Origin: Chloroflexi bacterium RBG_16_48_8
Lineage (GTDB): Bacteria > Chloroflexota > Anaerolineae > Anaerolineales > E44-bin32
DNA: 12,316 nt
Assembly: GCA_001795115.1 (NCBI GenBank)
Contig: MGNI01000195.1
Span: forward strand, 1 to 12,316
Direction of reading: 5' to 3'
The stretch's first letter is position 1; each line of letters begins with the position of its first letter. The position numbers and the translations under genes were made by a program. Below, piece by piece: positions 6,504 through 12,316 of this stretch. The notes under the pieces were generated by a model. The model searched no databases. It was not told the origin of the DNA and saw only the letters and a program-made list of their open reading frames with translations.

Positions 6504-7058
6504 ATGGGCTTAAAACCTGATCACTGGATCATACGCATGGCACGTGAGAAACAAATGATTAAACCTTTCAGCGAGGAGCAGGTACGAGATGGAGTTATCT
6601 CCTATGGGGTTTCATCCTATGGTTATGATCTCCGTGTTGCGGACGAATTCAAGATTTTCACAAACGTTTTCTCCGCTGTAGTGGATCCCAAGAAATTTGA
6701 TCATGCTTCCATGGTTGATTTTCAAGGTGATGTTTGTGTCATACCCCCCAACTCCTTCGCTCTGGCTCGATCGGTCGAGTACTTTCGTATCCCCAGGGAT
6801 GTCCTCACGATATGCGTTGGGAAGTCAACCTATGCTCGTTGTGGGATTATCGTCAACGTAACTCCTTTTGAGCCAGAGTGGGAAGGTTATGTCACCCTGG
6901 AAATCTCCAATACCACCCCCTTGCCGGCACGTATCTATGCCAATGAAGGAATCGCACAGGTGCTTTTCTTCCAGGCAGATGAGGAGTGCAATATCTCCTA
7001 CGCCGACAAGAAAGGCAAATACCAGAAACAACAAATGATCGAACTGCCTCGACTTTAG
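6504..7058 (+). CDS. dcd: dCTP deaminase
   Basis: A 184-residue cytoplasmic enzyme that deaminates dCTP to dUTP (or dUMP in bifunctional members), feeding dTMP synthesis. Matches to the family: MGLKPDHWI start, SSYGYDLRV (37-45), GKSTYARCG (106-114) holding the conserved R112, and EWEGYVTLEISN (125-136), where E133 corresponds to the catalytic glutamate of E. coli Dcd. IAQVLFF (150-156) and GKYQKQQ (171-177) complete the nucleotide-binding pattern. Length is typical. Start: GGAGG 6 nt upstream; an upstream in-frame ATG at 6450 would overlap the FAH gene and add residues unlike the family. It follows that gene by 31 nt, the last of the cluster. Whether it is bifunctional cannot be settled by eye. 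Confidence 0.95.
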   Translation: MGLKPDHWIIRMAREKQMIKPFSEEQVRDGVISYGVSSYGYDLRVADEFKIFTNVFSAVVDPKKFDHASMVDFQGDVCVIPPNSFALARSVEYFRIPRDVLTICVGKSTYARCGIIVNVTPFEPEWEGYVTLEISNTTPLPARIYANEGIAQVLFFQADEECNISYADKKGKYQKQQMIELPRL

Positions 7059-7092
7059 AAATCTCGGGGATGATTGTCGATCGTGCATTCTT

Positions 7093-7128
7093 GCTTCTCT
7101 CTTATGACCCATGTTCTGAGAGAGAAGC
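7093..7128 (+). terminator. Possible dcd terminator hairpin
   Basis: GCTTCTCTC (7093-7101) and GAGAGAAGC (7120-7128) form a 9-bp stem with an 18-nt loop, 35 nt after the dcd stop. It is followed by CCTTTCTCT and not by a clean T-run, so termination is only plausible. Confidence 0.3.
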
Positions 7129-7181
7129 CCTTTCTCTATCCCCCATCCTAATGGCTTTTCGCTGCTTTGCTTGACATTAAA

Positions 7182-7196
7182 GACTCACCTGAAAAA
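7182..7196 (-). repeat. 15-nt intergenic repeat, copy 2
   Basis: Identical to 3695-3709 (GACTCACCTGAAAAA on the plus strand). It forms part of the left arm of the symmetric element. A diverged third version lies on the opposite strand at about 7287-7302. Confidence 0.5.
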
Positions 7197-7222
7197 TGGC
7201 CACTCAGCTGAGAGGAATCAGT

Positions 7223-7261
7223 ATATGTGGGGGTGCGGGCTTCACCCGCACCCCCACATAT
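7223..7261. terminator. Perfect 17-bp hairpin, candidate bidirectional terminator
   Basis: Arms 7223-7239 and 7245-7261 pair without mismatch around the loop CTTCA; the stem is very GC-rich (a GGGGG block and GTGCGGG). It lies between genes converging from both sides, the usual place for a shared terminator. Neither flank has an immediate T-run: the nearest are T6 at 7287-7292 on plus and T5 at 7196-7192 on minus, about 26 nt from the stem on each side. An intrinsic terminator is therefore not certain. Confidence 0.6.
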
Positions 7262-7444
7262 GCCTCTCTCTTCTATCTTGAAGGGCTTTTTTCAGTGGAC
7301 TCATTAAACCTTTTATGGCCGATTTGAATTTCAGAGAAAACGTTCGTCTCGGCTGCTTAGCAGGGAAATCCAGTCAAGAAGGTGTAAGAATGACGGACAA
7401 TCGATTTCGCTAACCACCCTCCAACAAAGATGCCAACCCAATCG

Positions 7445-8566
7445 TTAGATGAGGAAATCACCCGAGCGATAAAATAACTCACCATCCACAATGATCTCTC
7501 CCCCATCCCGCATGTCACAAATCAAGTCCCAATGGATAGCGCTTTTATTCTCCGATCCTGTCTGGGGATAACCTCTACCTAAAGCAAGGTGGAAAGTCCC
7601 ACCAATCTTCTCATCGAAAAGGATATTCTTAATGAAGCGATTGATCATCTTATTTGTGCCGATCGCCCATTCCCCGAGATAGCGAGCACCTGGATCAATG
7701 TTCAGTGTCTCAAGCAAAAAGGCCTCATTCTTGCCTGCGGTGGCTTTAATCACTCTCCCATCCTCGAACTCCAAACGGACATTTTCCACCTCTCGACCTT
7801 CATAAACCGCCGGATAAGTGAAGTGCACCCAACCATTAACAGAGTCTTCCACAGGACCAGTAAAGATCTCGCCGGAGGGCATATTGTTCTTGCCATCGGA
7901 GTTGATAAAAGTACGACCCTGGATGGAAAGCTGCAAATCCACATTTGGTCCTTTTACCTGAACGTGCTTTTTTCCCACTAACCAATCAACCCATTTTTGC
8001 TGCATGCCGTGGATTTCCCGCCATTTGGCGATGGGATCAGACGTGTCTGCATAGGTCGTGCTGTAAACATAATCCTCGAACTCTGAGAGACTCATTTCAG
8101 CATCTTGTGCATAGGCTGTTGTTGGGAAAAGGGTGCCGCACCAATTAAACTCATTCGCAGCACTTCGATTGAAGTAGGTCTCGATAATGGCATTCCGCGC
8201 TTTCCTTCTGAGTATCTGCCTGCTAGGATCAACGTTGGACAGGCTGTGCGTATTTCCCTCGCTTCTAATGGAAACCATAGCTTCAAACTCTGTAAGGATC
8301 ATTTCGTCTGTGCGCGGTACGTGTTGGATTTGCTCATCATTCCCTTCTTTGAACAATATTTCGTCAAGTCCATCCATGCCCCTCAAGAGCTCTATCCCCA
8401 TAAAAGGATAGGGATGGCCGCCGGCACGTAGGGTATAACGGAAGACTTCTTTAATGAGCGATTCGGCCAGGGGTGACCCAATAATACCAACACGATCACC
8501 AGGTTGAACGTTCATCGAGTATTCAACTAAGATGCGGGCTAAGCTAACGATGCAAGGATCTGTCAT
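7445..8566 (-). CDS. M29-family metallo-aminopeptidase (AmpS/PepS type)
   Basis: A 373-residue cytoplasmic aminopeptidase of the thermophilic aminopeptidase family, which removes N-terminal residues from peptides using two metal ions. Length fits the family. Diagnostic segments: NSDGKNNMPSGEIFTGPVED (222-241) with ligand E233, YLGEWAIGTN (296-305) with E299, DEKIGGTFHLALG (318-330) with H326, and SAIHWDLICD (342-351) with H345 and D347. These fall where AmpS and PepS place their metal ligands. There is no signal peptide. Start: ATG 8566 has GGAG 5 nt upstream; an in-frame TTG at 8587 would add seven residues unlike the family. It follows the kinase gene by 91 nt on the same strand and may be cotranscribed; the gap shows no clear promoter. 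Confidence 0.93.
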   Translation of the reverse strand: MTDPCIVSLARILVEYSMNVQPGDRVGIIGSPLAESLIKEVFRYTLRAGGHPYPFMGIELLRGMDGLDEILFKEGNDEQIQHVPRTDEMILTEFEAMVSIRSEGNTHSLSNVDPSRQILRRKARNAIIETYFNRSAANEFNWCGTLFPTTAYAQDAEMSLSEFEDYVYSTTYADTSDPIAKWREIHGMQQKWVDWLVGKKHVQVKGPNVDLQLSIQGRTFINSDGKNNMPSGEIFTGPVEDSVNGWVHFTYPAVYEGREVENVRLEFEDGRVIKATAGKNEAFLLETLNIDPGARYLGEWAIGTNKMINRFIKNILFDEKIGGTFHLALGRGYPQTGSENKSAIHWDLICDMRDGGEIIVDGELFYRSGDFLI

Positions 8567-8657
8567 TCCATCTCCAACTAAATGCAATTAACATGAGAGA
8601 TTTCCATAATTTTTGAATCTACGGCAATCTTTATCATCAAGGAATGCACTCAATGCT

Positions 8658-10160
8658 TTACCAGCTTCCACTGAGCACGCATCCACCCCCAAAATCCAAA
8701 TGCAGCTCATACCCCGAGGGGGCAGGTAACCATAAAAATTCCAATGAGAATTGAGTCGTGGAAGACTTGGGCAAGCTTTGATTGACCGCCTCACCAAGGT
8801 TGAGTGGTCCCTCTTCATGTCTCCCTTTCCAGATGATTTTACCCCCTAGCCGTATCATCATCATCGGCAGGTTCTCCTTCGGAATTCCGAGAGGCCCGAT
8901 GATCGTAAAATTCTCTTCATTTTCCTCTGCGTTATCCAGGGTCCATGCAACGCTGAGGGATTGAATCTCTGGTGGATAAACCGTTATTGCAGGACAACCC
9001 TGCCGTGTAAATGTGATCGGTGCCTGGGTTGCTGTGGGAGAGGTCTGTGTTTCAGTCGGAGATGGAAAAAGGGTAGCGACGATACCCACTGTCGGAATAG
9101 GAGTGGGAGCAAGCGCCAGGTTCAATAGATTCCGCATTGCTTCCGAAAGTGATGGGAAAGCGAAAATGATCCCCAATATGATCAATGGAAGAACCCCGAT
9201 GAAAATCAGGCCGAAGCGTGAGGGTTTCCTGCCTGGCATTTCCTCCAGCAAAGATTCAACACGATAATACTCTCCCTGCTCTCTAAGGACAGGATCCAGG
9301 GGTACAACGACGGTATCCAGATCCAAATCGGCTATAGAAGCCCCTTCACGAGCAGCCTTATACGCCTCATAAAAAGCCCCTACAGTGGGATAGCGATATT
9401 CAGGGTCCTTCGCCAGACACTTAAGAATGACACGCTCCAGAGCCTGGGACATTCCAGATACAAAGCGGGTGGGGCGGGGAACAGGTTCTTGAATGTGCTT
9501 CAGCACTGTGCCCATAGGAGAGTCAGCTTCAAAGGGAAGTTTTCCAGTCACTAAGTGATAAAGAATAACCCCAAAGGAATATTGATCCGATCGTGCATCC
9601 ACAGGATCACCACGTCCTTGTTCAGGTGCCATATAGGCTGGCGTACCCAACAACATAGATCCCGTAAGGGTATTCGATCCCTCCACTTCTCGAGCCAGGC
9701 CAAAATCAGTCAGGAGCGCATTCCCCGATTTATCTATCATGATATTGGAAGGTTTAACATCACGATGGATAATGCCATGGTTGTGCGCAAACATCAATGC
9801 ATCCGCAATCTGAGTGATCCATCGCTCGCGCTCTTTCTTACTGATCTTTCCCTGCTCTAAACGTTCCTGGAGGGAGTCACCTTTAATAAAGGGCATGACC
9901 ATGTAAGCCATCCCTTTGCTGTCACCGTAACCGATGACGGGGACAATATTGGGATGCTTCAATCCAGCTAAAAGGGAACCTTCTCGTTTAAAACGTCGTA
10001 CGAAGCGATTGTCGCCCGATATGGTAGGGGAAAGAACTTTAATGGCCACTTCGGTATTATTTCGGGTATCAATAGCACGGCAGACCGTAGCCATACCACC
10101 ACGGCCTACCTCTTCTATCAGCCGATAATACCCTAAAGAATGACCAATTAATCCCGACAT
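8658..10160 (-). CDS. Membrane Ser/Thr protein kinase (Hanks type) with extracytoplasmic C-terminal domain
   Basis: A 500-residue PknB-like receptor kinase. The cytoplasmic kinase domain spans about 10-270: glycine loop GRGGMATV (19-26), K41 in VAIKVL, E60, catalytic loop HRDVKPSN (132-139) with D134, DFG 152-154, and GTPAYMAPEQ (172-181). All key catalytic residues are present, so it should be active. A juxtamembrane region leads to one transmembrane helix (about 316-336). Outside lie a Thr/Pro/Ser-rich linker (about 350-383) and a C-terminal domain (about 386-500) that I do not recognise, with cysteines 389 and 494 that could pair. There are no PASTA repeats, so the ligand is probably not the muropeptide type. 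Start: ATG with AGGA 8 nt upstream. Neighbours are a lipoprotein gene upstream and the M29 peptidase downstream. Confidence 0.94.
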   Translation of the reverse strand: MSGLIGHSLGYYRLIEEVGRGGMATVCRAIDTRNNTEVAIKVLSPTISGDNRFVRRFKREGSLLAGLKHPNIVPVIGYGDSKGMAYMVMPFIKGDSLQERLEQGKISKKERERWITQIADALMFAHNHGIIHRDVKPSNIMIDKSGNALLTDFGLAREVEGSNTLTGSMLLGTPAYMAPEQGRGDPVDARSDQYSFGVILYHLVTGKLPFEADSPMGTVLKHIQEPVPRPTRFVSGMSQALERVILKCLAKDPEYRYPTVGAFYEAYKAAREGASIADLDLDTVVVPLDPVLREQGEYYRVESLLEEMPGRKPSRFGLIFIGVLPLIILGIIFAFPSLSEAMRNLLNLALAPTPIPTVGIVATLFPSPTETQTSPTATQAPITFTRQGCPAITVYPPEIQSLSVAWTLDNAEENEENFTIIGPLGIPKENLPMMMIRLGGKIIWKGRHEEGPLNLGEAVNQSLPKSSTTQFSLEFLWLPAPSGYELHLDFGGGCVLSGSW

Positions 10161-10345
10161 ACTCAAATTCCTGCTGGGATTTCTTCAAGTGACGATCGGG
10201 CAAATCTCCCAGCTGATAGCGTCTTTAGATTACCACGCCTTTGCTGCCATCGAAAGAGCAGGTTCGGATTTACGAATCAATCCTCTCGTCTCATGCAGTA
10301 AGGTTGAAAGTTCATCTTAATGCTAACACTTTTACTTATCCAACA

Positions 10346-10360
10346 TTGATCCCTGATCAA
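10346..10360. repeat. Inverted repeat TTGATC-CCT-GATCAA
   Basis: Perfect 6-bp arms with a 3-nt spacer, in the region upstream of the kinase gene. It may be a protein-binding site or a small hairpin in the leader. On the plus strand a T-run follows 14 nt later, too far for a standard terminator. Confidence 0.35.
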
Positions 10361-10442
10361 GACACCGTTGCCTATTTTTTACCGCCCGATAGTTTGGTCA
10401 CCCTATCCTGTTTTTCGGCGCTCCCCCTAAACCCTGCTTAGG

Positions 10443-10448
10443 ATTATA
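10443..10448 (-). promoter_or_regulatory. Possible -10 box for the kinase gene
   Basis: The minus strand reads a perfect TATAAT, but the hexamer 17 nt upstream (CGAATC) is a poor -35. It lies downstream of the lipoprotein stop and points to the kinase. An activator-dependent promoter or chance match are both possible. Confidence 0.3.
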
Positions 10449-10510
10449 TACAAACAAAGCTGGGCGATTCGTCCTCGTCCTGCTTCGCTCGTATCCCACC
10501 TGCAGATCAA

Positions 10511-10921
10511 TTAAAACCCACCAACCTCATAGTCATTTATCCACACAGAATATCCGACTTCTTCGAAATCACCCAGTGGGATTCTAACTACAAACGGCTC
10601 TAAAAACTGAGCGCAAAAGATCCCGGATTCAACTTCAGAATAGATAGAAATATGGATAGCCTTATTCTCATCCGGAGCCGAGACTTCCCACTTTATTTCA
10701 TGGCAGGGAGTGGGAAGGTCCCCTTTGGCAACCACCTCCACCTGGACCGGATAACTCTCCAAAACGATGATTTCTGACGAATCGAAATCCACATAGGTAA
10801 CGTCCTTCTTATACACCTTGCCACTTGGTGTTTCCGTTCCAAGACTATCACCCGGGGAAGTACATGCAAAAAGAGTGGGAACAAGAGCAATTAACAGGAT
10901 CCACTTCCATTTGAGATTCAT
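10511..10921 (-). CDS. Small predicted lipoprotein of unknown function
   Basis: A 136-residue protein with a lysine/tryptophan-containing N-region, a hydrophobic core (8-19) and a lipobox-like LFA-C20, so it is probably anchored to the outer face of the membrane. The mature part is rich in beta-type segments: VQVEVVAKGDLPTPCHEIKW (59-78), then a second cysteine at 103 (IFCAQF) and an ending PLGDFEEVGYSVWINDYEVG (115-134). C73 and C103 could form a disulfide. The pattern suggests a small single beta-sandwich domain, but I cannot name the family. Start: GGAGG 7 nt upstream, a good site. It is the first gene of a same-strand series with the kinase and M29 peptidase, though 350 nt separate it from the kinase. 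Confidence 0.8.
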   Translation of the reverse strand: MNLKWKWILLIALVPTLFACTSPGDSLGTETPSGKVYKKDVTYVDFDSSEIIVLESYPVQVEVVAKGDLPTPCHEIKWEVSAPDENKAIHISIYSEVESGIFCAQFLEPFVVRIPLGDFEEVGYSVWINDYEVGGF

Positions 10922-10958
10922 TTTTTCACCTCCAGTTCATTTTCCACGAGTATGGTGT

Positions 10959-10967
10959 TTTATACCA
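10959..10967 (-). promoter_or_regulatory. Extended -10 promoter of the lipoprotein gene
   Basis: The minus strand reads TGG-TATAAA, a TGn extended -10, about 38 nt before the ATG. The -35 position is poor (GCCCGT), as is common for extended -10 promoters. The inverted repeat at 10976-10999 covers the -35 region. Confidence 0.45.
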
Positions 10968-10975
10968 CATTTGGG

Positions 10976-10999
10976 TTCCTGACGGGCGCTTGTCAGGAA
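10976..10999. promoter_or_regulatory. Inverted repeat TTCCTGAC-N8-GTCAGGAA
   Basis: Perfect 8-bp arms separated by 8 bp, centred on the -35 region of the predicted lipoprotein promoter. The size and position fit a dimeric regulator's binding site better than a terminator, since no T-run follows on either strand. Confidence 0.45.
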
Positions 11000-11250
11000 A
11001 AATTGCTTCCTGTCTTTCCGGGGTGACTTTTGTGTTTATGTAGGGCGGTGTTATTGCCCCACACCTTTCTCCACCTCAACACCAAAGGAAGTCTGCAACA
11101 TCACATGAACTACACATGTTCGTTGCAGGACTGACCTGTAGGATAACGATAGAATCTTTGAGAAATCACCGCAAGGGCCAGATCAACCCTTTGTTTTCCT
11201 TCCATCAAAGGATATGATTTGAACAAACCGCGCTTAAGGATACCGATACT

Positions 11251-12291
11251 ATGACACAGATCGATTCTCAATACCTGAAAGAACGGTTGGCCAATCTCTT
11301 GGAGATCCCCAGTCCAACCGGTTTCACAGAACAGGCAACTCAATCTATCGCAGACTCTCTGGAGAAATTAGGACTTAAACCCAACCCCTCCCTTAAAGGG
11401 GGATTAACAGCTGAATTCAATGGAGAATCGGATATGAGTCCCCGTGCGCTCACTGCCCACGTTGATACCTTGGGAGCCATGGTGAAGGAGGTTAAGCCCA
11501 ACGGTCGTCTTCGGCTTACCAAAGTGGGTGGATTCGCATGGAATACTGTCGAAGGAGAGAGCTGCCGGATCTTCACTCGACACGGGAAAGTCATCCTTGG
11601 ATCCTTGCTGATTGAGCATGCTTCAGGTCATATCTATGGCGAGGGGGTAGGAAAAATTGAACGTGAAGATGCAAACATGGAGGTTCGGATTGACGAGCTT
11701 ACAACTTCGGCAGAGGAGACGAGAGCAATGGGCATTGAGTCGGGTGACTTTGTCGCTTTCGATCCAAGGATGGTCATCTCAGAGAACGGCTTTATTAGAT
11801 CCCGGCACCTGGATGATAAAGCGGGTGTTGCCTGCGTCTTGTCTGCCGTCAAAGCAATGAGTGACTCCAGGATCGTCCCAACCCAGCGGACAACCCTACA
11901 TTTCAGCAATTATGAGGAGGTTGGGCATGGCGCCACTTCTGGGTTCCCCCCTGATCTTACAGAACTCGTGGCGGTTGACATGGCTGTTGTGGGTGAGGGT
12001 CAAAACTCAGATGAGTTCCACACGACCATTTGCGCAAAGGACAATAAAGGACCTTATCACTACACCTTAACCAAACATCTCCAGGATATTGCAGAGTCTG
12101 CGGGAATCCCTTACAAAGTCGACATCTATCCTTTTTATGGTTCAGATGGGGAGGCCTATTGGCGTGCGGGTGGGGATGTTCGTGTGGCGTTGATTGGACC
12201 GGGTGTGGATGCCTCGCACAACTATGAGCGTACCCATATGGATGCCCTAATTGCCACCTGCCAATTGATCGTAGTGTACTTAATGAGCTAA
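11251..12291 (+). CDS. M42-family metallopeptidase
   Basis: A 346-residue cytoplasmic di-metal peptidase, usual family length. Catalytic pattern: AHVDTLGA (69-76) with ligand H70 and nearby D72, RHLDDKAGVA (185-194) with the bridging aspartate D188, NYEEVGHG (220-227) with the general base and ligand pair E222/E223, VDMAVVG (242-248) with D243, and a C-terminal ASHNYERTHMDAL (321-333) with the final histidine ligand H323 or H329. TLGAMVKEVKPNGRL and the SHNYERTHMDAL ending resemble the M42 subgroup known from the NAGGN-type three-gene system (TIGR03106) more than classical glutamyl aminopeptidases or endoglucanase-like M42 proteins. The usual acetyltransferase and ATP-grasp partners are not in this window. 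Start: ATG with AAGGA 10 nt upstream. The remaining 25 nt to the window end show nothing. Confidence 0.9.
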   Translation: MTQIDSQYLKERLANLLEIPSPTGFTEQATQSIADSLEKLGLKPNPSLKGGLTAEFNGESDMSPRALTAHVDTLGAMVKEVKPNGRLRLTKVGGFAWNTVEGESCRIFTRHGKVILGSLLIEHASGHIYGEGVGKIEREDANMEVRIDELTTSAEETRAMGIESGDFVAFDPRMVISENGFIRSRHLDDKAGVACVLSAVKAMSDSRIVPTQRTTLHFSNYEEVGHGATSGFPPDLTELVAVDMAVVGEGQNSDEFHTTICAKDNKGPYHYTLTKHLQDIAESAGIPYKVDIYPFYGSDGEAYWRAGGDVRVALIGPGVDASHNYERTHMDALIATCQLIVVYLMS

Positions 12292-12316
12292 CCCCTGACG
12301 CCCTGCCAGAAACCTC

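Larger units (their letters stand above)
7177..7307. repeat. Quasi-symmetric intergenic palindromic element
   Basis: The outer ends match as imperfect inverted repeats: both read TTAA-n-GA-n-TC inward, then a CTGAAAAA block. Read inward from each side, the two 55-nt arms (7179-7233 and the complement of 7251-7305) line up without a gap. They agree best at the ends and in the central stem, and diverge between. The centre is the perfect hairpin at 7223-7261. It could be a bidirectional terminator region or a small non-coding repeat. No target duplication or transposase is visible. Confidence 0.5.
7059..7444. other. Intergenic region between convergent dcd and M29 peptidase genes
   Basis: 386 nt without a credible gene. 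It contains a possible dcd terminator (7093-7128), the symmetric element at 7177-7307 with its 17-bp hairpin, and about 135 nt after that in which I see nothing recognisable. Confidence 0.6.
10161..10510. other. Intergenic/leader region upstream of the kinase gene
   Basis: 350 nt with no credible coding frame. It contains a TATAAT at 10443-10448 (minus), a 15-bp inverted repeat at 10346-10360 and a T6 run at 10375-10380 on the plus strand. If the TATAAT is used, the kinase mRNA has a leader of about 275 nt. I do not recognise a known riboswitch in it. Confidence 0.4.
10922..11250. other. Divergent intergenic region between lipoprotein and M42 genes
   Basis: 329 nt with no credible gene. It contains an extended -10 for the lipoprotein (10959-10967) and an 8-bp inverted repeat (10976-10999). 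Toward the M42 gene I found no promoter with good boxes; TAGAAT occurs in the right orientation near 11150 without a fitting -35. Confidence 0.4.

Noticed and set aside
7589..8431. Plus-strand frames over the M29 aminopeptidase gene
   Set aside because: Antisense to a gene with all metal-ligand motifs; no independent support.
9555..9860. 101-codon plus-strand frame over the kinase gene
   Set aside because: It is the antisense of the kinase catalytic region and shows no recognisable domain.
10241..10441. 66-codon plus-strand frame upstream of the kinase gene
   Set aside because: No ribosome site and no familiar motif; a frame this long in 350 nt is expected by chance.
1..12316. CRISPR array, insertion sequence, prophage or toxin-antitoxin pair
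   Set aside because: No regularly spaced repeats, transposase or integrase motifs, or paired small genes of that kind were seen on either strand.

Overview
The window looks like a bacterial chromosome segment of moderate GC, coding on both strands with short intergenic gaps. I infer a Chloroflexota (Anaerolineae-like) source. The reasons are the Thr/Pro/Ser-rich linkers on the exported proteins, the dCTP deaminase beginning MGLKPDHW, and a serine hydroxymethyltransferase carrying a T-protein-like tail. This rests on remembered family resemblance, not on a search. There is no phage, transposase, CRISPR or plasmid gene.

Layout. (1) 1-1663, minus: a serine hydroxymethyltransferase with a 26-residue insertion near the active site and a C-terminal extension that resembles the start of glycine-cleavage T-protein; it runs off the window edge. 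A strong promoter (1938-1966) and a leader of about 265 nt precede it. (2) 2069-3676, minus: a lipoprotein M1-type zinc peptidase, 57 nt downstream of a tRNA-Val(UAC) gene (3734-3807) that has a near-consensus promoter. (3) 4091-7058, plus: a likely four-gene operon of an RpiR-type regulator with a degenerate SIS ligand motif, a membrane-anchored SAM methyltransferase, a fumarylacetoacetate hydrolase-family protein and dCTP deaminase (dcd). A promoter and a 14-bp inverted repeat lie upstream. (4) 7177-7307: a quasi-symmetric intergenic element around a perfect 17-bp hairpin, between convergent genes. (5) 7445-10921, minus: an M29 aminopeptidase, a membrane-spanning Ser/Thr kinase with an extracytoplasmic domain, and a small lipoprotein. 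(6) 11251-12291, plus: an M42-family peptidase.

How the genes may fit together. Three unrelated metallopeptidase families (M1 exported, M29 and M42 apparently cytoplasmic) in 12 kb suggest growth on peptides. The SHMT/T-protein chimera would tie serine and glycine released from peptides to one-carbon folate metabolism. The kinase, with its outward-facing domain and neighbouring lipoprotein, looks like a surface-sensing module. These links are inference from proximity.

The observations most worth following are the SHMT/T-protein fusion with its insertion and long leader, the palindromic element at 7177-7307, and the RpiR regulator whose SIS motif has lost the usual sugar-phosphate residues.
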